Shown: piece after piece, positions 1-7,836 of the stretch
Numbering within the stretch: position 1 is the stretch's first letter
Layout of the letters: every line of letters begins with the position of its first letter
Assembly (NCBI RefSeq): GCF_003347665.1
Contig: NZ_QDGA01000019.1
Location: 35,522 to 99,521 of the forward strand
DNA length: 64,000 bases
Source: Microvirga calopogonii
Lineage (GTDB): Bacteria > Pseudomonadota > Alphaproteobacteria > Rhizobiales > Beijerinckiaceae
Direction: 5' to 3'
Program-made: the position numbers and the translations under genes
The notes under the pieces: model-generated
What the model was told of the DNA's origin: nothing
Database searches by the model: none
Seen by the model: only the letters and a program-made list of their open reading frames with translations

Positions 1-430
1 TGGCCATCTCGATATCGAGACCCAGGGAGGCGGCGAGCGAGCCCGTCACCCCAGGCGCCAATGTGCGGCTTCTGATATTGTTGCCGTCGGCTCCGATCTT
101 GCTCCAGACGACGTCGGTGAAAAGAGCGACAGGACCGTTGCGGGCTTCGAAATCGCCCATCAGGGCCACGAGCGTGTCAGAGGCCTCGACGATATCCGCG
201 AAGCTTGCGTCCACCTTCACGGATCGGCCGCGTATGGTCTGGGTACCGTTCAACGCGGTCAGCCAACCATAGGGCGTGAAGCGATAGGTCCAGCTGGGAG
301 GTGCAGGGGTTACGATCTCGGGAGCAGGAGGAGGGCTCAAGTCCGCGGCATGGGAGTTGTTCGCACCTCCGACAAGGAGCCCGGCCGAAACCATAAGGAC
401 ACATGACAACCATCGCGGAAGGTAACGCAT
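1..430 (-). CDS. Secreted/outer-membrane-like protein, C-terminus beyond window
   Basis: The frame is open from an ATG at 430 to the window edge, giving 143 residues of a longer protein. It starts MRYLPRWLSC and has a hydrophobic signal segment ending near SHAA, so export is likely. The mature part begins with a proline-rich stretch and then WTYRFTPYGWLTALNG. This resembles the first strand of outer-membrane beta-barrel-like proteins common in Hyphomicrobiales, but I cannot name the family from the fragment. GGGGGAACG directly before the ATG is a plausible ribosome site. No function assigned. Confidence 0.6.
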   Translation of the reverse strand, partial: MRYLPRWLSCVLMVSAGLLVGGANNSHAADLSPPPAPEIVTPAPPSWTYRFTPYGWLTALNGTQTIRGRSVKVDASFADIVEASDTLVALMGDFEARNGPVALFTDVVWSKIGADGNNIRSRTLAPGVTGSLAASLGLDIEMA

Positions 431-552
431 CGTTCCCCCTTGGATTGCTGATGACTTGCCTCTCAGCCTAGCCATAGCAGCCGACGCGACATCTCCCGTC
501 AAGGCTATAATCATGACCCACCGAGCGAAAAACTGCGGCCGCCAATGAATAA

Positions 553-579
553 GCCTTGGTAGGTATTCTTACCAATGGC
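553..579. promoter_or_regulatory. Inverted repeat, possible operator or hairpin
   Basis: TTGGTA and TACCAA face each other across 8 bp, extended by GCC/GGC with one bulge. It lies in the 629-bp gene-free stretch 431-1059 between two divergent genes. A regulatory role is inference. I see nothing else in that stretch. Confidence 0.3.
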
Positions 580-1059
580 TTTTGGCTTCGGGACGCGTCG
601 TATGTGTCGTTCGATGTTGTTTATTGAGCGTTTCTACAGGATGCGAATTCTTTAACAGCACCTCCGCCTGACCTGCGTCGGCTTTGTCCCGATCTGGTAA
701 GTGAATGGCTCAACGGATCAAGCAGAGCAGGCGGGGCCAATTATGATCGACCCTGCGGATCCACCCGACGCTTGATCGAAGCATGTTCCGATCGACTCGC
801 GTGTCCCGCTCTCGGCGAGGATCGGATCAGCGCCGTTGGTCCAACGTCAGGAAGCGGTGAGTTGTTGGGCTGTTCATCAGGTTTCAGCTGACACCCGCGA
901 TACCGTGCGTGATGGCAGGCTCCGTGGTTTTGCCTCGTGCGAAGCCTTGGAGCCTGCTCTCGGGTTCGGCGGCCGACATTGGCCAACATCGTGCAACAGG
1001 AGCGTCCGCAGCGCCCCTTGCATGCTGCATTTCCCGCCATCTGCGGAGAGGAGGCCTCC

Positions 1060-1488
1060 ATGAGAACGCTGACGCTCCTGTCTGTCGCAGGGATTGTGTC
1101 CATTGCCGGTCTTGCGGCCGCCCAGGCGCAGCCCAACCCCATTCAGGGAACGCCGGGCTCGCTGTTCCCCTATGCGGCGCCCAATGAGGTCCAGATCATC
1201 AACGGCGTGCCGTGCCGCACCGTCCTGATCGGAGGTACCAATATGCGCGTTCCCGTGGAATGCGCCGGTCATGCCCCGACCGGTACCTTCGAGCCCGGGA
1301 CGACCGGGAGCATCCGCGTCGAGGATGGAGGGGAGCGGGTGGTCGGAGGGCGGCCGCTGACCGGCACTCCCGACGCGCTGTTCCCCTATGCGACCCCGAA
1401 TGAGGTCCAGATCATCAACGGCGTGCCGTGCCGCACCGTCCTGATCGGCGGCTCCAACGTCCGCGTTCCCGTAGAGTGTATCCGCTGA
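1060..1488 (+). CDS. Secreted protein of two near-identical repeats
   Basis: 142 aa. ATG 1060 is preceded by GGAGAGGAGG and begins a signal peptide (MRTLTLLSVAG...AAAQAQ). The mature protein is two copies of a roughly 40-residue unit (G-T-P-x-x-L-F-P-Y-A through R-V-P-V-E-C) joined by a glycine-rich linker. Each copy has two cysteines. The repeats are 72 residues (216 nt) apart and share an unbroken 50-nt identical run starting at 1183 and at 1399, which indicates recent duplication or gene conversion. Probably periplasmic or secreted; family not recognised. Confidence 0.75.
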   Translation: MRTLTLLSVAGIVSIAGLAAAQAQPNPIQGTPGSLFPYAAPNEVQIINGVPCRTVLIGGTNMRVPVECAGHAPTGTFEPGTTGSIRVEDGGERVVGGRPLTGTPDALFPYATPNEVQIINGVPCRTVLIGGSNVRVPVECIR

Positions 1489-1540
1489 GCCGTTCCTGCG
1501 GGATCGGGACTGTGGCCGATAGGTTACAGAAAAAAGAAAA

Positions 1541-1560
1541 GGCAGCGATGCTGCCCGTTT
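1541..1560 (+). terminator. Hairpin terminator after the repeat protein
   Basis: GGCAGC-GAT-GCTGCC follows an A-rich run and is followed by CGTTT, 52 bp after the stop at 1488. The weak T-run makes it a moderate call. The rest of 1489-1920 has only a repeat-like segment (1839-1889). Confidence 0.4.
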
Positions 1561-1838
1561 ATGCTTGCCGCTTTTTGCGGCACACAGTACTTTATTGCAA
1601 TGCAGTACGGTGATTGGCGTTACCGTCCTGCTCGCCCTTCTTGGGCGTTTCCTCCCTAAACTTCGGGTCGCATTGTTGCGGCCCTTTTTCTTGTCAGGGG
1701 AGAGTATTCAGGCTTCGACAGCCCGGCAATAGAAAAGCTGCGTCCCGACCTTGCACAAAAGTAGTAGAAGACGCGAGCAGCCACTCTCGCCCTCCCGCCG
1801 CATAGGAATGGTCGGCTTGAGGCCTGATCCTCATCGAC

Positions 1839-1889
1839 CCGAAGCATCGTGTGCAAAAATGCATTCCACTTTCCGGACCGATGCTCTAG
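1839..1889. repeat. Intergenic repeat-like segment
   Basis: GAAGCATCGTGTGC ... GGACCGATGCTCTAG. The CGATGCTCTAG end also occurs at 43272-43282 and, in related form, at 29978-29988, so this looks like a member of a dispersed noncoding family. Confidence 0.35.
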
Positions 1890-1920
1890 GAATTTTCTGC
1901 TGAAGTGGTGGGGGTGTTCA

Positions 1921-2241
1921 ATGGATGGGAGTGATCAACTCGGCTCTGCCGTGACGCTGGGTATTGTCCTGGCCGTCGGCCTGATCCTGTTCTCCCTGAT
2001 TGCGTGGCTCGGTCTCGCCATCTGGCGCTGGATTGCCGGAAGTGGATCAAAGTCGAAGAAGCAGGCGAGCGAGCCGAAGCTCGACCTGGGTCCGTCGATC
2101 GACGCGTCCGGCGTATCCGCCTCGGATCTGTTCGTGATCCGATCGAACCTCAATGCTGTCGCCAGACAGGTCGAGGATCTGGAGCGCAGGCTCCGACTGG
2201 CATCCAGCGACCGCGCAAAGACGGTCGAGACATCCCGGTAG
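1921..2241 (+). CDS. Small single-pass membrane protein with coiled-coil tail
   Basis: 106 aa from ATG 1921. Residues about 9-40 form one strong hydrophobic segment rich in V, L, I and W, followed by a basic patch (SKSKK). The C-terminal third is charged and heptad-like (NLNAVARQVEDLERRL), consistent with a short cytoplasmic coiled coil. It resembles the small membrane scaffold proteins often annotated as hypothetical in Rhizobiales. No enzymatic motif. It stands alone, opposite the convergent peptidoglycan-binding gene. Confidence 0.6.
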   Translation: MDGSDQLGSAVTLGIVLAVGLILFSLIAWLGLAIWRWIAGSGSKSKKQASEPKLDLGPSIDASGVSASDLFVIRSNLNAVARQVEDLERRLRLASSDRAKTVETSR

Positions 2242-2294
2242 GAGCCGGTCGGCCCGCCGGGCGATCCAAACGGACGGGCGGCATACCCCCGGAA

Positions 2295-2870
2295 TTACGG
2301 CTGTGCGGCGGTGTGGCTGTTTCGAAGTGCTCGAAGGGTGCCGGCCTCGAGATTTCCCGTAACCGGGAGCCCGCGAGACTGTTGAAACGCCTCGATCGAA
2401 CGGCGCGTGCCCGGACCGAAGACCCCGTCCGCCTTTAAAGGGCCGAACCCCAGTGCGGTCAGCGCCTGCTGCGCATAGCCGACCTCTTCCTTCGAAGGAA
2501 CTGCGCCGGCTGCGTCCGAAGAGACGGGGTGCTCAGGCGCGGACAAGGCTTGGGATGACCCTCTCGAGGGTTGGGGTCGCATCACGTCGATCTCGCCGCT
2601 GATCCGTGACCGGAGATATTCCAGGTGCTTCAACTCCTGTGTGGCGGCGGCGATCCGGTTTTGGAGATGCTGAAGATCCTGGTTCGCCTCCTTGAAAAGC
2701 TCCAGTTGGGCGACCAGTGCATCATGTTCGGTGCCCGCCGCCTGGGCCGCCTGGTGCAACCGTGCGATCTCCGCTTGGGCATCGGCGTTTGACGACCGGG
2801 GCATCAGGGCCGAAAAACCGTACAGAGCCCACCCTGCCGCGGCTATGGCGATCGTCAGACGGTTCATCAT
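2295..2870 (-). CDS. Membrane-anchored peptidoglycan-binding protein
   Basis: 191 aa from ATG 2870; an upstream start at 2912 would add 14 residues. Residues about 2-20 are an N-terminal anchor or signal. The next 70 residues are an alpha-helical coiled coil. A PG_binding_1 domain occupies the last 60 or so (A-L-T-A-L-G-F-G-P...D-G-V-F-G-P-G-T-R-R-S-I-E-A-F-Q). The domain binds cell-wall glycan peptides, so the protein likely tethers the membrane to peptidoglycan. No catalytic domain is attached. Confidence 0.75.
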   Translation of the reverse strand: MMNRLTIAIAAAGWALYGFSALMPRSSNADAQAEIARLHQAAQAAGTEHDALVAQLELFKEANQDLQHLQNRIAAATQELKHLEYLRSRISGEIDVMRPQPSRGSSQALSAPEHPVSSDAAGAVPSKEEVGYAQQALTALGFGPLKADGVFGPGTRRSIEAFQQSRGLPVTGNLEAGTLRALRNSHTAAQP

Positions 2871-3032
2871 CACGCACCGGGTCTTGTCCTGCTTCTTGCA
2901 TGCCGCTTCCATGAAGGCGGCATCAAGGCATGAGGGGATGAACGGGAGATATACGATCCAGGAACGTTAGGAAACCATGCAGGAGCATCCATCGCAAGGA
3001 GGCGCGGTGGCCTCGTCCTGGGACCGGTCCGT

Positions 3033-3377
3033 CTACAAGGTCCGCTTTCCACGAGTCAGCAAACTGGCAAAGGCCGCGCCGATCAAGGCACCCGACACTT
3101 TGACCATGCCGTCCGGGAGGCGGCCATGCCGGTTCGGGACATAGTTCTGCGTCACCTCGAGCAGAGTAATAATACCTATCAACATGACGATGATCCTGAG
3201 GCGGTGTCCCGGATAGCCCAGACAGAACATCGTTCCGATCACCACGAAAGCGCCGAACCGTTCCAGGCTGACCGGCGCTCCGCTGACGGGTCGGAACTCT
3301 ATCGGCGCAACGGTAAAGATTGTGATCGCAAGGACGAGAAGCCATGCGACCCAGCGGAAAAACATCTTGGGCGTCAT
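3033..3377 (-). CDS. VanZ-like membrane protein
   Basis: 114 aa from ATG 3377 (MTPKMFFRWVAWLL). Four hydrophobic segments are visible, with the VanZ-type signature of an early APIEFRP loop, a long helix, and a loop of the form E-V-T-Q-N-Y-V-P-N-R-H-G-R. VanZ family members are small membrane proteins, some linked to glycopeptide resistance; the role here is unknown. It is the last chromosomal gene before the island. Nothing else is seen in 3378-3540. Confidence 0.7.
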   Translation of the reverse strand: MTPKMFFRWVAWLLVLAITIFTVAPIEFRPVSGAPVSLERFGAFVVIGTMFCLGYPGHRLRIIVMLIGIITLLEVTQNYVPNRHGRLPDGMVKVSGALIGAAFASLLTRGKRTL

Positions 3378-3540
3378 GGCGACCTGTCTAGCGCATCGTA
3401 GGTGAGCCGAACATTGCCCTTTTGCGCTCACCCATTCGGCTCGTCCGCAAACGAGGCGAGAGTGGGAGAGCGAGGTATGTGCCGAACCCGCGAGTCCGGT
3501 GTCTGGGAAGATGACGCTAGATGCTGCTGCGCTGAAGGGC

Positions 3541-3587
3541 TGGCTGGGGGACCTGGATTCGAACCAAGACTAACGGAGTCAGAGTCC
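3541..3587. repeat. att site: 3' half copy of tRNA-Gln, far end of island
   Basis: 47 bp matching 27737-27783 in the same orientation with one mismatch (A at 3573, G at 27769). The matching part of the tRNA runs from the anticodon stem to the encoded CCA. Weaker similarity continues for about 10 bp. The copy lacks the 5' half of the tRNA and cannot fold into one. It is the displaced attachment site left when the element entered the tRNA gene. Confidence 0.85.
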
Positions 3588-3678
3588 TGTGCTCTATCTC
3601 GGTACCGTTTTCCGAAAGCGTTAATTTGCAAGGGCTTTAGAATTTATCCGCTATTCTATCTCTGACCTTGGCCGATAT

Positions 3679-3698
3679 CATAAACACTTCATAAACAC
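3679..3698. promoter_or_regulatory. Integrase arm-type repeats, left end
   Basis: Two direct CATAAACAC copies, at 3679 and 3690, 92 bp inside the att core. The same nonamer occurs twice at the other end of the island beside the integrase. This is the arrangement expected of arm sites for a tyrosine recombinase. Confidence 0.6.
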
Positions 3699-3780
3699 GG
3701 CTCGATTTTCCACAGGCCCCGATATGACGTCGCCGGCGGCGTGGTGACCGTCGGCGAGGTGCGTCCCAGAACAAGTGGCG

Positions 3781-3798
3781 CGCTCTGTATATAGAGCG
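3781..3798. promoter_or_regulatory. Palindrome CGCTCT-GTATAT-AGAGCG
   Basis: Perfect 6-bp arms around an AT-rich centre, 100 bp upstream of the HNH remnant. Could be a repressor site over a promoter; function inferred only from symmetry and position. Confidence 0.3.
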
Positions 3799-3898
3799 AC
3801 CTTCGCGGCCGCCACTGCAACATTCCACCCTCGCGTCCTTCTGGGATGCAGCCGGCCGTCACTCACTGGAAGCGGGCAACGTGCTCGTGGAGGTGGAC

Positions 3899-4405
3899 AT
3901 GGCGGTCAGGAAGGTGAGAGTCGAAGGGGATGTCGCGGTCGTCCCATTGACGCGGGGCATGGAGGCCGTCGTCGACATCGCGGACCTGCCCCTCGTGGAG
4001 GGCTTCAACTGGCGGGCCTTCAGGAGCAAGAGCACTTGGTATGCAGTGCGCCACGATCGCCTATCCGATGGACGCCCGACGCTCACGCACATGCACCGGA
4101 CGATCTTCCGGGCCGAACCGGGGAAGATGGTGGACCATAGGGATGGAGACGGCCTCAACAACCGGAGGGGTAATCTGCGCAGCGCTATCCATGCGCAGAA
4201 TGCCAGGAACGCAGGCACGCGCAAGGACAGCACTTCCGGCATCAAGAGCGTGACTTGGCACGCGAAACGGCAGAAGTGATAGGCTGAGATTCACGTCAAC
4301 GGCAAGCACAGATGTCTCGGCATCTTCCCGACCATCGCGGCTGCGGCCGAAGCTTACCAGGGGGCGGCCAACGAACTCCACGGCGAGTTCGCTCGCACGG
4401 CCTGA
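3899..4405 (+). pseudogene. HNH endonuclease with AP2-like domain, broken by two tandem stops
   Basis: ATG 3899 follows GGAGG with 5-nt spacing. The first 126 residues contain an HNH core (H-M-H-R-T-I-F near M-V-D-H-R-D-G-D-G-L-N-N-R-R-G-N-L-R) and a downstream basic region. TGA at 4277 and TAG at 4280 then interrupt it. The same frame continues without shift through A-E-I-H-V-N-G-K-H...L-G-I-F, the expected AP2-type DNA-binding tail, to TGA 4403-4405. Family members usually read K-W-R at the break, so one base change in each of two adjacent codons explains both stops. Likely a dead homing-type nuclease; a truncated 126-aa product is possible. Confidence 0.75.
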
Positions 4406-4585
4406 CACCCATCCCCGAAAGAAACGCCGTCGTCCCCGAGTGCGACGACGGCGCAGGGAGAAAGGAACGAGCATGACCGCCCGGTGACCAGGCGGGGCAT
4501 CCTCAACCTCTGCCGGCGGCATGCAACATTCCACCATCCGTGCCTCCGCCGATGCAACAATGGTTTTCCAATGATGGAGGCACCG

Positions 4586-4792
4586 ATGTCGACCGAGGCG
4601 ACGCCCAACAGGTATGATCCCTTCAACAGGTTCTTCCCGAGGCAGCGCGTCGGGCTGGACGGCCACCCTCTCCGCCTGCCGCCCGTCGAGAAGGACGAGT
4701 TGGCGACGATGATCGAAGCGTTCCAGGAGAAGGGCGGCGAGGTGCAGCGGCTGGAACCGGGATTCGCCGACGGGTCCATCGTCACGAGCTAG
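4586..4792 (+). CDS. Small conserved-looking phage/plasmid protein
   Basis: 68 aa. The ATG at 4586 is chosen because GGAGG lies 6-7 nt upstream; longer starts have no ribosome site. The product (MSTEATPNRYDPF...) is polar, with an amphipathic helix near the middle (KDELATMIEAFQEKG), and has no known motif. A 16-nt motif shared with the HNH upstream region lies 50 bp before it. Confidence 0.5.
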   Translation: MSTEATPNRYDPFNRFFPRQRVGLDGHPLRLPPVEKDELATMIEAFQEKGGEVQRLEPGFADGSIVTS

Positions 4793-4951
4793 CAACACGG
4801 CTTCAGCGTTGTAGTAAAGGTTTTCAGTGCCAGTTTTAGGCAAGCTGAACAATTGTCCGTAGAGGTGAAAAGCTGGGTCTCCTTGGTATCATGGGCCGGC
4901 ACGCCGCCGGAGGGCAATCGTCTTGAAATTCATTCCACAGGGGCCGGTAAG

Positions 4952-6190
4952 TTAAGCTCGAGTCGACCAGGCATCTGGTGCCGTATCAAAGACCGAAACG
5001 AAAGGAGGCACGTAGTACCCCGGCTGCTCTAAACCCGCGTTAGTCATCTGGGTAAATATTGTCTCGACGCTGGCCTCGATGATTACACCTGAATTTGTCG
5101 TACTTTTCATAGCTAAGAGGTTTCTCGGCGCTAATCCTGTGGTCGGTGGCGTAGGGGCCGGTGTCACGCTCCCTTGGGGTTGGAGGACAAACCCAGCAGG
5201 AATAAGATTCATCCACTCAGGAACAAGATCCGCATAAGGGTCGCCAGTTTGCGGTGTCATTGTCTTGCCCGCGTCGACAGGCTGCTCACCTGTAGGAATT
5301 GTTGCCATTATATTCTTGGCGAAGACTTCGACTTGGGATATTGCGTTGTTGGCGTCGGTTACTGCACTTTCGATAAGTGCATTGTCTTGAATGCCCCGAG
5401 CACGTAGCTGAGTAGCAACCCTACCAGGATCAGGCAGTTCATTCCTAGCCACATAACCCGACTCGGTAATCTGTACTACTATCCCTGCCTCGCTCACTTT
5501 CTGCTGAAGATATGCAGCGGCGGATTCTGCGTCACTGAACGTCTGTGTTAAATAATCTTCCATAATTTTATCAAACGTCTCGGCAGCCTTGGATTGAGGT
5601 GAAGACGTTGTGTCTGGGGGAGATAAGATCTTATCGTCAGGCGGCGATGTACTTGGTTCGTCATCAGGTGGCGATGTACTTGGTTCGTCATCAGGTGGCG
5701 ATTTAGGCTCGTCGTCAGGAGGCGACGAACTCGGCTCGTCGTCAGGAGGCGACGAACTCGGTCCCGACGAAGGCGACGAACTCGGTCCCGACGAAGGCGA
5801 CGAACTCGGTCCCGACGAAGGCGACGAACTCGGTCCCGACGAAGGCGACGAACTCGGTCCCGACGAAGGCGACGAACTCTGTGATACTCCGGTGGTGTCA
5901 CACTTCATCTGGACGCAGCAGCAATACAGAGTCTCAGGCTTCGTCGAAGTTTCTGGCGTTGGTGATGGCGATGAACTTGGCTCATCATCTTTTTGCTTAT
6001 AATAACTAATTATGATGATTGCCGCACCAGCAACTACGGCAATTACCACAAGCATTGCAAGCAGGGCGGACACTAACTCCTGTTCTGTGGGAACTTCTTC
6101 ATTTTCAATCGAAACTTCTGGCTCCGTCGTATATATTACGAGGTTGTCAGTAGCTACGCGCTGCAACTGTGTATGTTTGGGAGTTAACAT
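4952..6190 (-). CDS. Single-pass membrane protein with Ser/Pro tandem repeats
   Basis: 412 aa from ATG 6190, with AGGAGG ideally placed upstream. Residues 1-37 are acidic. Residues about 39-64 are one transmembrane helix. Then come a cysteine cluster (YCCCVQMKC), a roughly 85-residue linker of SSSPSSGP octads (five perfect 24-bp DNA units, 5751-5870) grading into PPDDEPS(T)S nonads, and a globular C-terminal domain of about 200 residues. The layout suggests a surface or periplasmic domain on a stalk. The gene is AT-richer than its neighbours outside the repeats. I recognise no family. It stands alone inside the island. Confidence 0.75.
   Translation of the reverse strand: MLTPKHTQLQRVATDNLVIYTTEPEVSIENEEVPTEQELVSALLAMLVVIAVVAGAAIIIISYYKQKDDEPSSSPSPTPETSTKPETLYCCCVQMKCDTTGVSQSSSPSSGPSSSPSSGPSSSPSSGPSSSPSSGPSSSPSSGPSSSPPDDEPSSSPPDDEPKSPPDDEPSTSPPDDEPSTSPPDDKILSPPDTTSSPQSKAAETFDKIMEDYLTQTFSDAESAAAYLQQKVSEAGIVVQITESGYVARNELPDPGRVATQLRARGIQDNALIESAVTDANNAISQVEVFAKNIMATIPTGEQPVDAGKTMTPQTGDPYADLVPEWMNLIPAGFVLQPQGSVTPAPTPPTTGLAPRNLLAMKSTTNSGVIIEASVETIFTQMTNAGLEQPGYYVPPFVSVFDTAPDAWSTRA
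5751..5870. repeat. Five perfect 24-bp tandem repeats inside the stalk gene
   Basis: Unit GACGAACTCGGTCCCGACGA plus AGGC, repeated without change, encoding SSSPSSGP on the minus strand. Imperfect 27-bp units continue from 5640 to 5750. Such arrays change length by slippage, which would alter stalk length in frame. Confidence 0.9.
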
Positions 6191-6678
6191 ACGACCTCCT
6201 ATTTAGATGCTGCTCTGATGCGCTACATCACTATAGACGGAAGCAGTTTTCGAACGTCGCGTTTATCAGGACGATCACATCACAGTACATGCACGTTGGC
6301 CAATCCAATCTCCGTGCACGAACCCGTATGTGATGCAGAAAAGGGTCAAGTAAAGATAGCATCTTAAGCGGTCACGAGTCAATTATTCCCTGCCGCAAGT
6401 TGGAATAGTTCCGCAGATCGCCTATACTGCTTAGATTGAGATCATTCAGGTCGGATCAATAGTACTGAATGACAGCTCGGTGCCCAAACTCGGCGTTCTG
6501 CATAGCGCAAAGCCCGCATGAGAGCCTGTGTTAAGAAGGCGCCAGTTATGTACGCGTCTTAACCCTCTAGTGTTCTAAGACGAATCCGGCGGTGACGTTG
6601 TTGCCCCTGCCGCGCCGGCGAACTCATTCTGTAGTGCCGACACATACAAGGAACCGTCGGCGACAACGGGAGGGCTTC
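6191..6678. other. AT-rich gene-free stretch with inverted repeats
   Basis: No credible ORF. Overlapping inverted repeats are present near the right end: GTTAAGA at 6530 against TCTTAAC at 6557, and CGTCTTA at 6555 against TAAGACG at 6576. These two hairpins are mutually exclusive, which could be a regulatory switch or mere debris. Confidence 0.3.
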
Positions 6679-6882
6679 ATGAATGCATCGGGGGAACTGT
6701 TCACCGAGGTGCTGGGTGGGCCGGAGGCCTACGTCCCATACGGACAACAGGCTGCGCGGGATCGCGAGGCCGCCGCCTTGCTCGAGGAGAGGATGGCCCG
6801 GCTGGCCGCACGGAAGGCGGACCTCGCCGCGTGGCCGACGGTCACATTGAAGGACGGCGGGATCGCCCGGTCTCACAATTAA
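6679..6882 (+). CDS. Small protein of unknown function
   Basis: 67 aa from ATG 6679, with GGGAGG 5 nt upstream. The sequence (MNASGELFTEVLGG...) is helical and rich in Ala, Glu and Arg in the middle (AARDREAAALLEERMARLAARK). It may be co-transcribed with the zinc-ribbon-like ORF that follows in another frame. No recognised domain. Confidence 0.5.
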   Translation: MNASGELFTEVLGGPEAYVPYGQQAARDREAAALLEERMARLAARKADLAAWPTVTLKDGGIARSHN

Positions 6883-6901
6883 GGGAGCCGCCAACGGCGT
6901 C

Positions 6902-7027
6902 GTGCATGCCGTCCCGAAGGGGATGTGGCGTGCGGCGTGCGGCTCCGCTCCGGGACGCGGCGGCTCGTGGTCGACGGCGCTCGACGAGGCGGTGAGCTGC
7001 CCGCGCTGCGCGAAGAAGATCGCGTAA
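6902..7027 (+). CDS. Tiny zinc-binding-like protein (GTG start)
   Basis: 41 aa. The frame is open from 6851 to TAA 7025-7027; GTG 6902 is the best available start but lacks a strong ribosome site. The pattern H-A-V-P-K-G-M-W-R-A-A-C-G ... V-S-C-P-R-C-A is typical of very small phage and actinobacterial proteins with one His and three Cys as zinc ligands. Translation may be coupled to the upstream gene, whose stop is 20 bp away. Existence rests on the motif. Confidence 0.4.
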   Translation: MHAVPKGMWRAACGSAPGRGGSWSTALDEAVSCPRCAKKIA

Positions 7028-7057
7028 GCATCGACACCATCATCTGAATCACGAAGG

Positions 7058-7085
7058 CCCGGCGGGGACGGTCCGCCGGGTCTTT
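7058..7085 (+). terminator. Rho-independent terminator
   Basis: CCCGGCGG and CCGCCGGG form a perfect 8-bp stem around a 7-nt loop, followed by TCTTTCGCTTT. It ends the small-gene pair at 6679-7027. Confidence 0.65.
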
Positions 7086-7312
7086 CGCTTTGGATCGCCA
7101 TTGCCTCCTTGAAGGCGTCGCCCGTGCCGCTGGCAATCTCTCAACGCGGCATCGTCCCGGACCTGGGTGGCGTGCTGGCCTATACGGACATCATCCAGCG
7201 GTGCTCCCATGAAGACGGTATCCGCGACGTCCGCACGGCGCAACGAGATTGCAGAATTCCCGCCGGCGATCTCACCCTCGAGGAGCCGGATGATCCGGCG
7301 TGGGAGGCAGGC

Positions 7313-7687
7313 ATGGCAACGATCAGGGAAATCCAGGAACTCGCGGACAGGCTCAAGGAGATTTCGAAGGCGGACAGCGTGATCCTCAATTTCGCTGGCG
7401 ACGCCGCCGATGTCTTCGACGAGGCGAGAGCAGATGACGGCGCGGAGGATGGTGACGTCCGCGTGGTGGGGCGCAACGACCCGGCCTTCTTCTCCTACGG
7501 ACTGAACCATCGCGTCGCGCTGCTCTCCGGGGAGGAAGGCGAGATCATCGGCCGGGCCGAGTACGCCGAGGGATTCGACAGCTACCTCATCCGGTACACG
7601 GCTGCGGATGGCCGACTCGTCGAAGGCTGGTGGAACGAACCCGCCATCCGCGACGTCGCCGACGAGGAGAACGCCGCCCTTACCTAA
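7313..7687 (+). CDS. Small acidic island protein
   Basis: 124 aa from ATG 7313, with GGGAGG 5 nt upstream; the frame is open further back to 7109 but without a better start. The first 25 residues are helical. The second half (V-A-L-L-S-G-E-E-G-E-I-I-G-R-A-E-Y ... Y-L-I-R-Y-T) is beta-rich and resembles short phage proteins that carry a similar G-R-A-E-Y and W-W-N-E pattern. Function unknown. Confidence 0.5.
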   Translation: MATIREIQELADRLKEISKADSVILNFAGDAADVFDEARADDGAEDGDVRVVGRNDPAFFSYGLNHRVALLSGEEGEIIGRAEYAEGFDSYLIRYTAADGRLVEGWWNEPAIRDVADEENAALT

Positions 7688-7707
7688 AACAAGTATTGTT
7701 TTAGGTA
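7681..7707. promoter_or_regulatory. Perfect 12-bp inverted repeat over a stop codon
   Basis: TACCTAAAACAA-GTA-TTGTTTTAGGTA. The left arm contains the TAA stop of the preceding gene. Perfect symmetry and AT richness suggest a DNA-binding site or an mRNA hairpin that protects the 3' end. Confidence 0.45.
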
Positions 7708-7720
7708 GAAAGAAAGCAAC

Positions 7721-7750
7721 GCCTCGGTTGTCCGGGGCATTATTCTTTTT
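7721..7750 (+). terminator. Rho-independent terminator
   Basis: GCCTCGG and CCGGGGC pair (one G-U) and are followed by ATTATTCTTTTT. It ends transcription of 7313-7687. Confidence 0.6.
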
Positions 7751-7836
7751 CCATAAGAAAACGCGACCGAACCTTGACGGGAACCGAAGTCATCGCCATG
7801 TATTGTTGACGAGACGGGAAGACACGGGAGCCGACG

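Noticed and set aside
741..1272. Overlapping minus-strand ORFs of about 130 aa
   Set aside because: They overlap the secreted repeat protein and its upstream region, lack ribosome sites, and have low-complexity content.
3541..3610. Second tRNA gene at the left island end
   Set aside because: Only the 3' half of tRNA-Gln is present; no 5' acceptor strand or D-arm, so it is an att remnant.
5640..5880. Repeat array that might be taken for CRISPR
   Set aside because: Head-to-tail 24/27-bp units without spacers, in frame inside a coding region.
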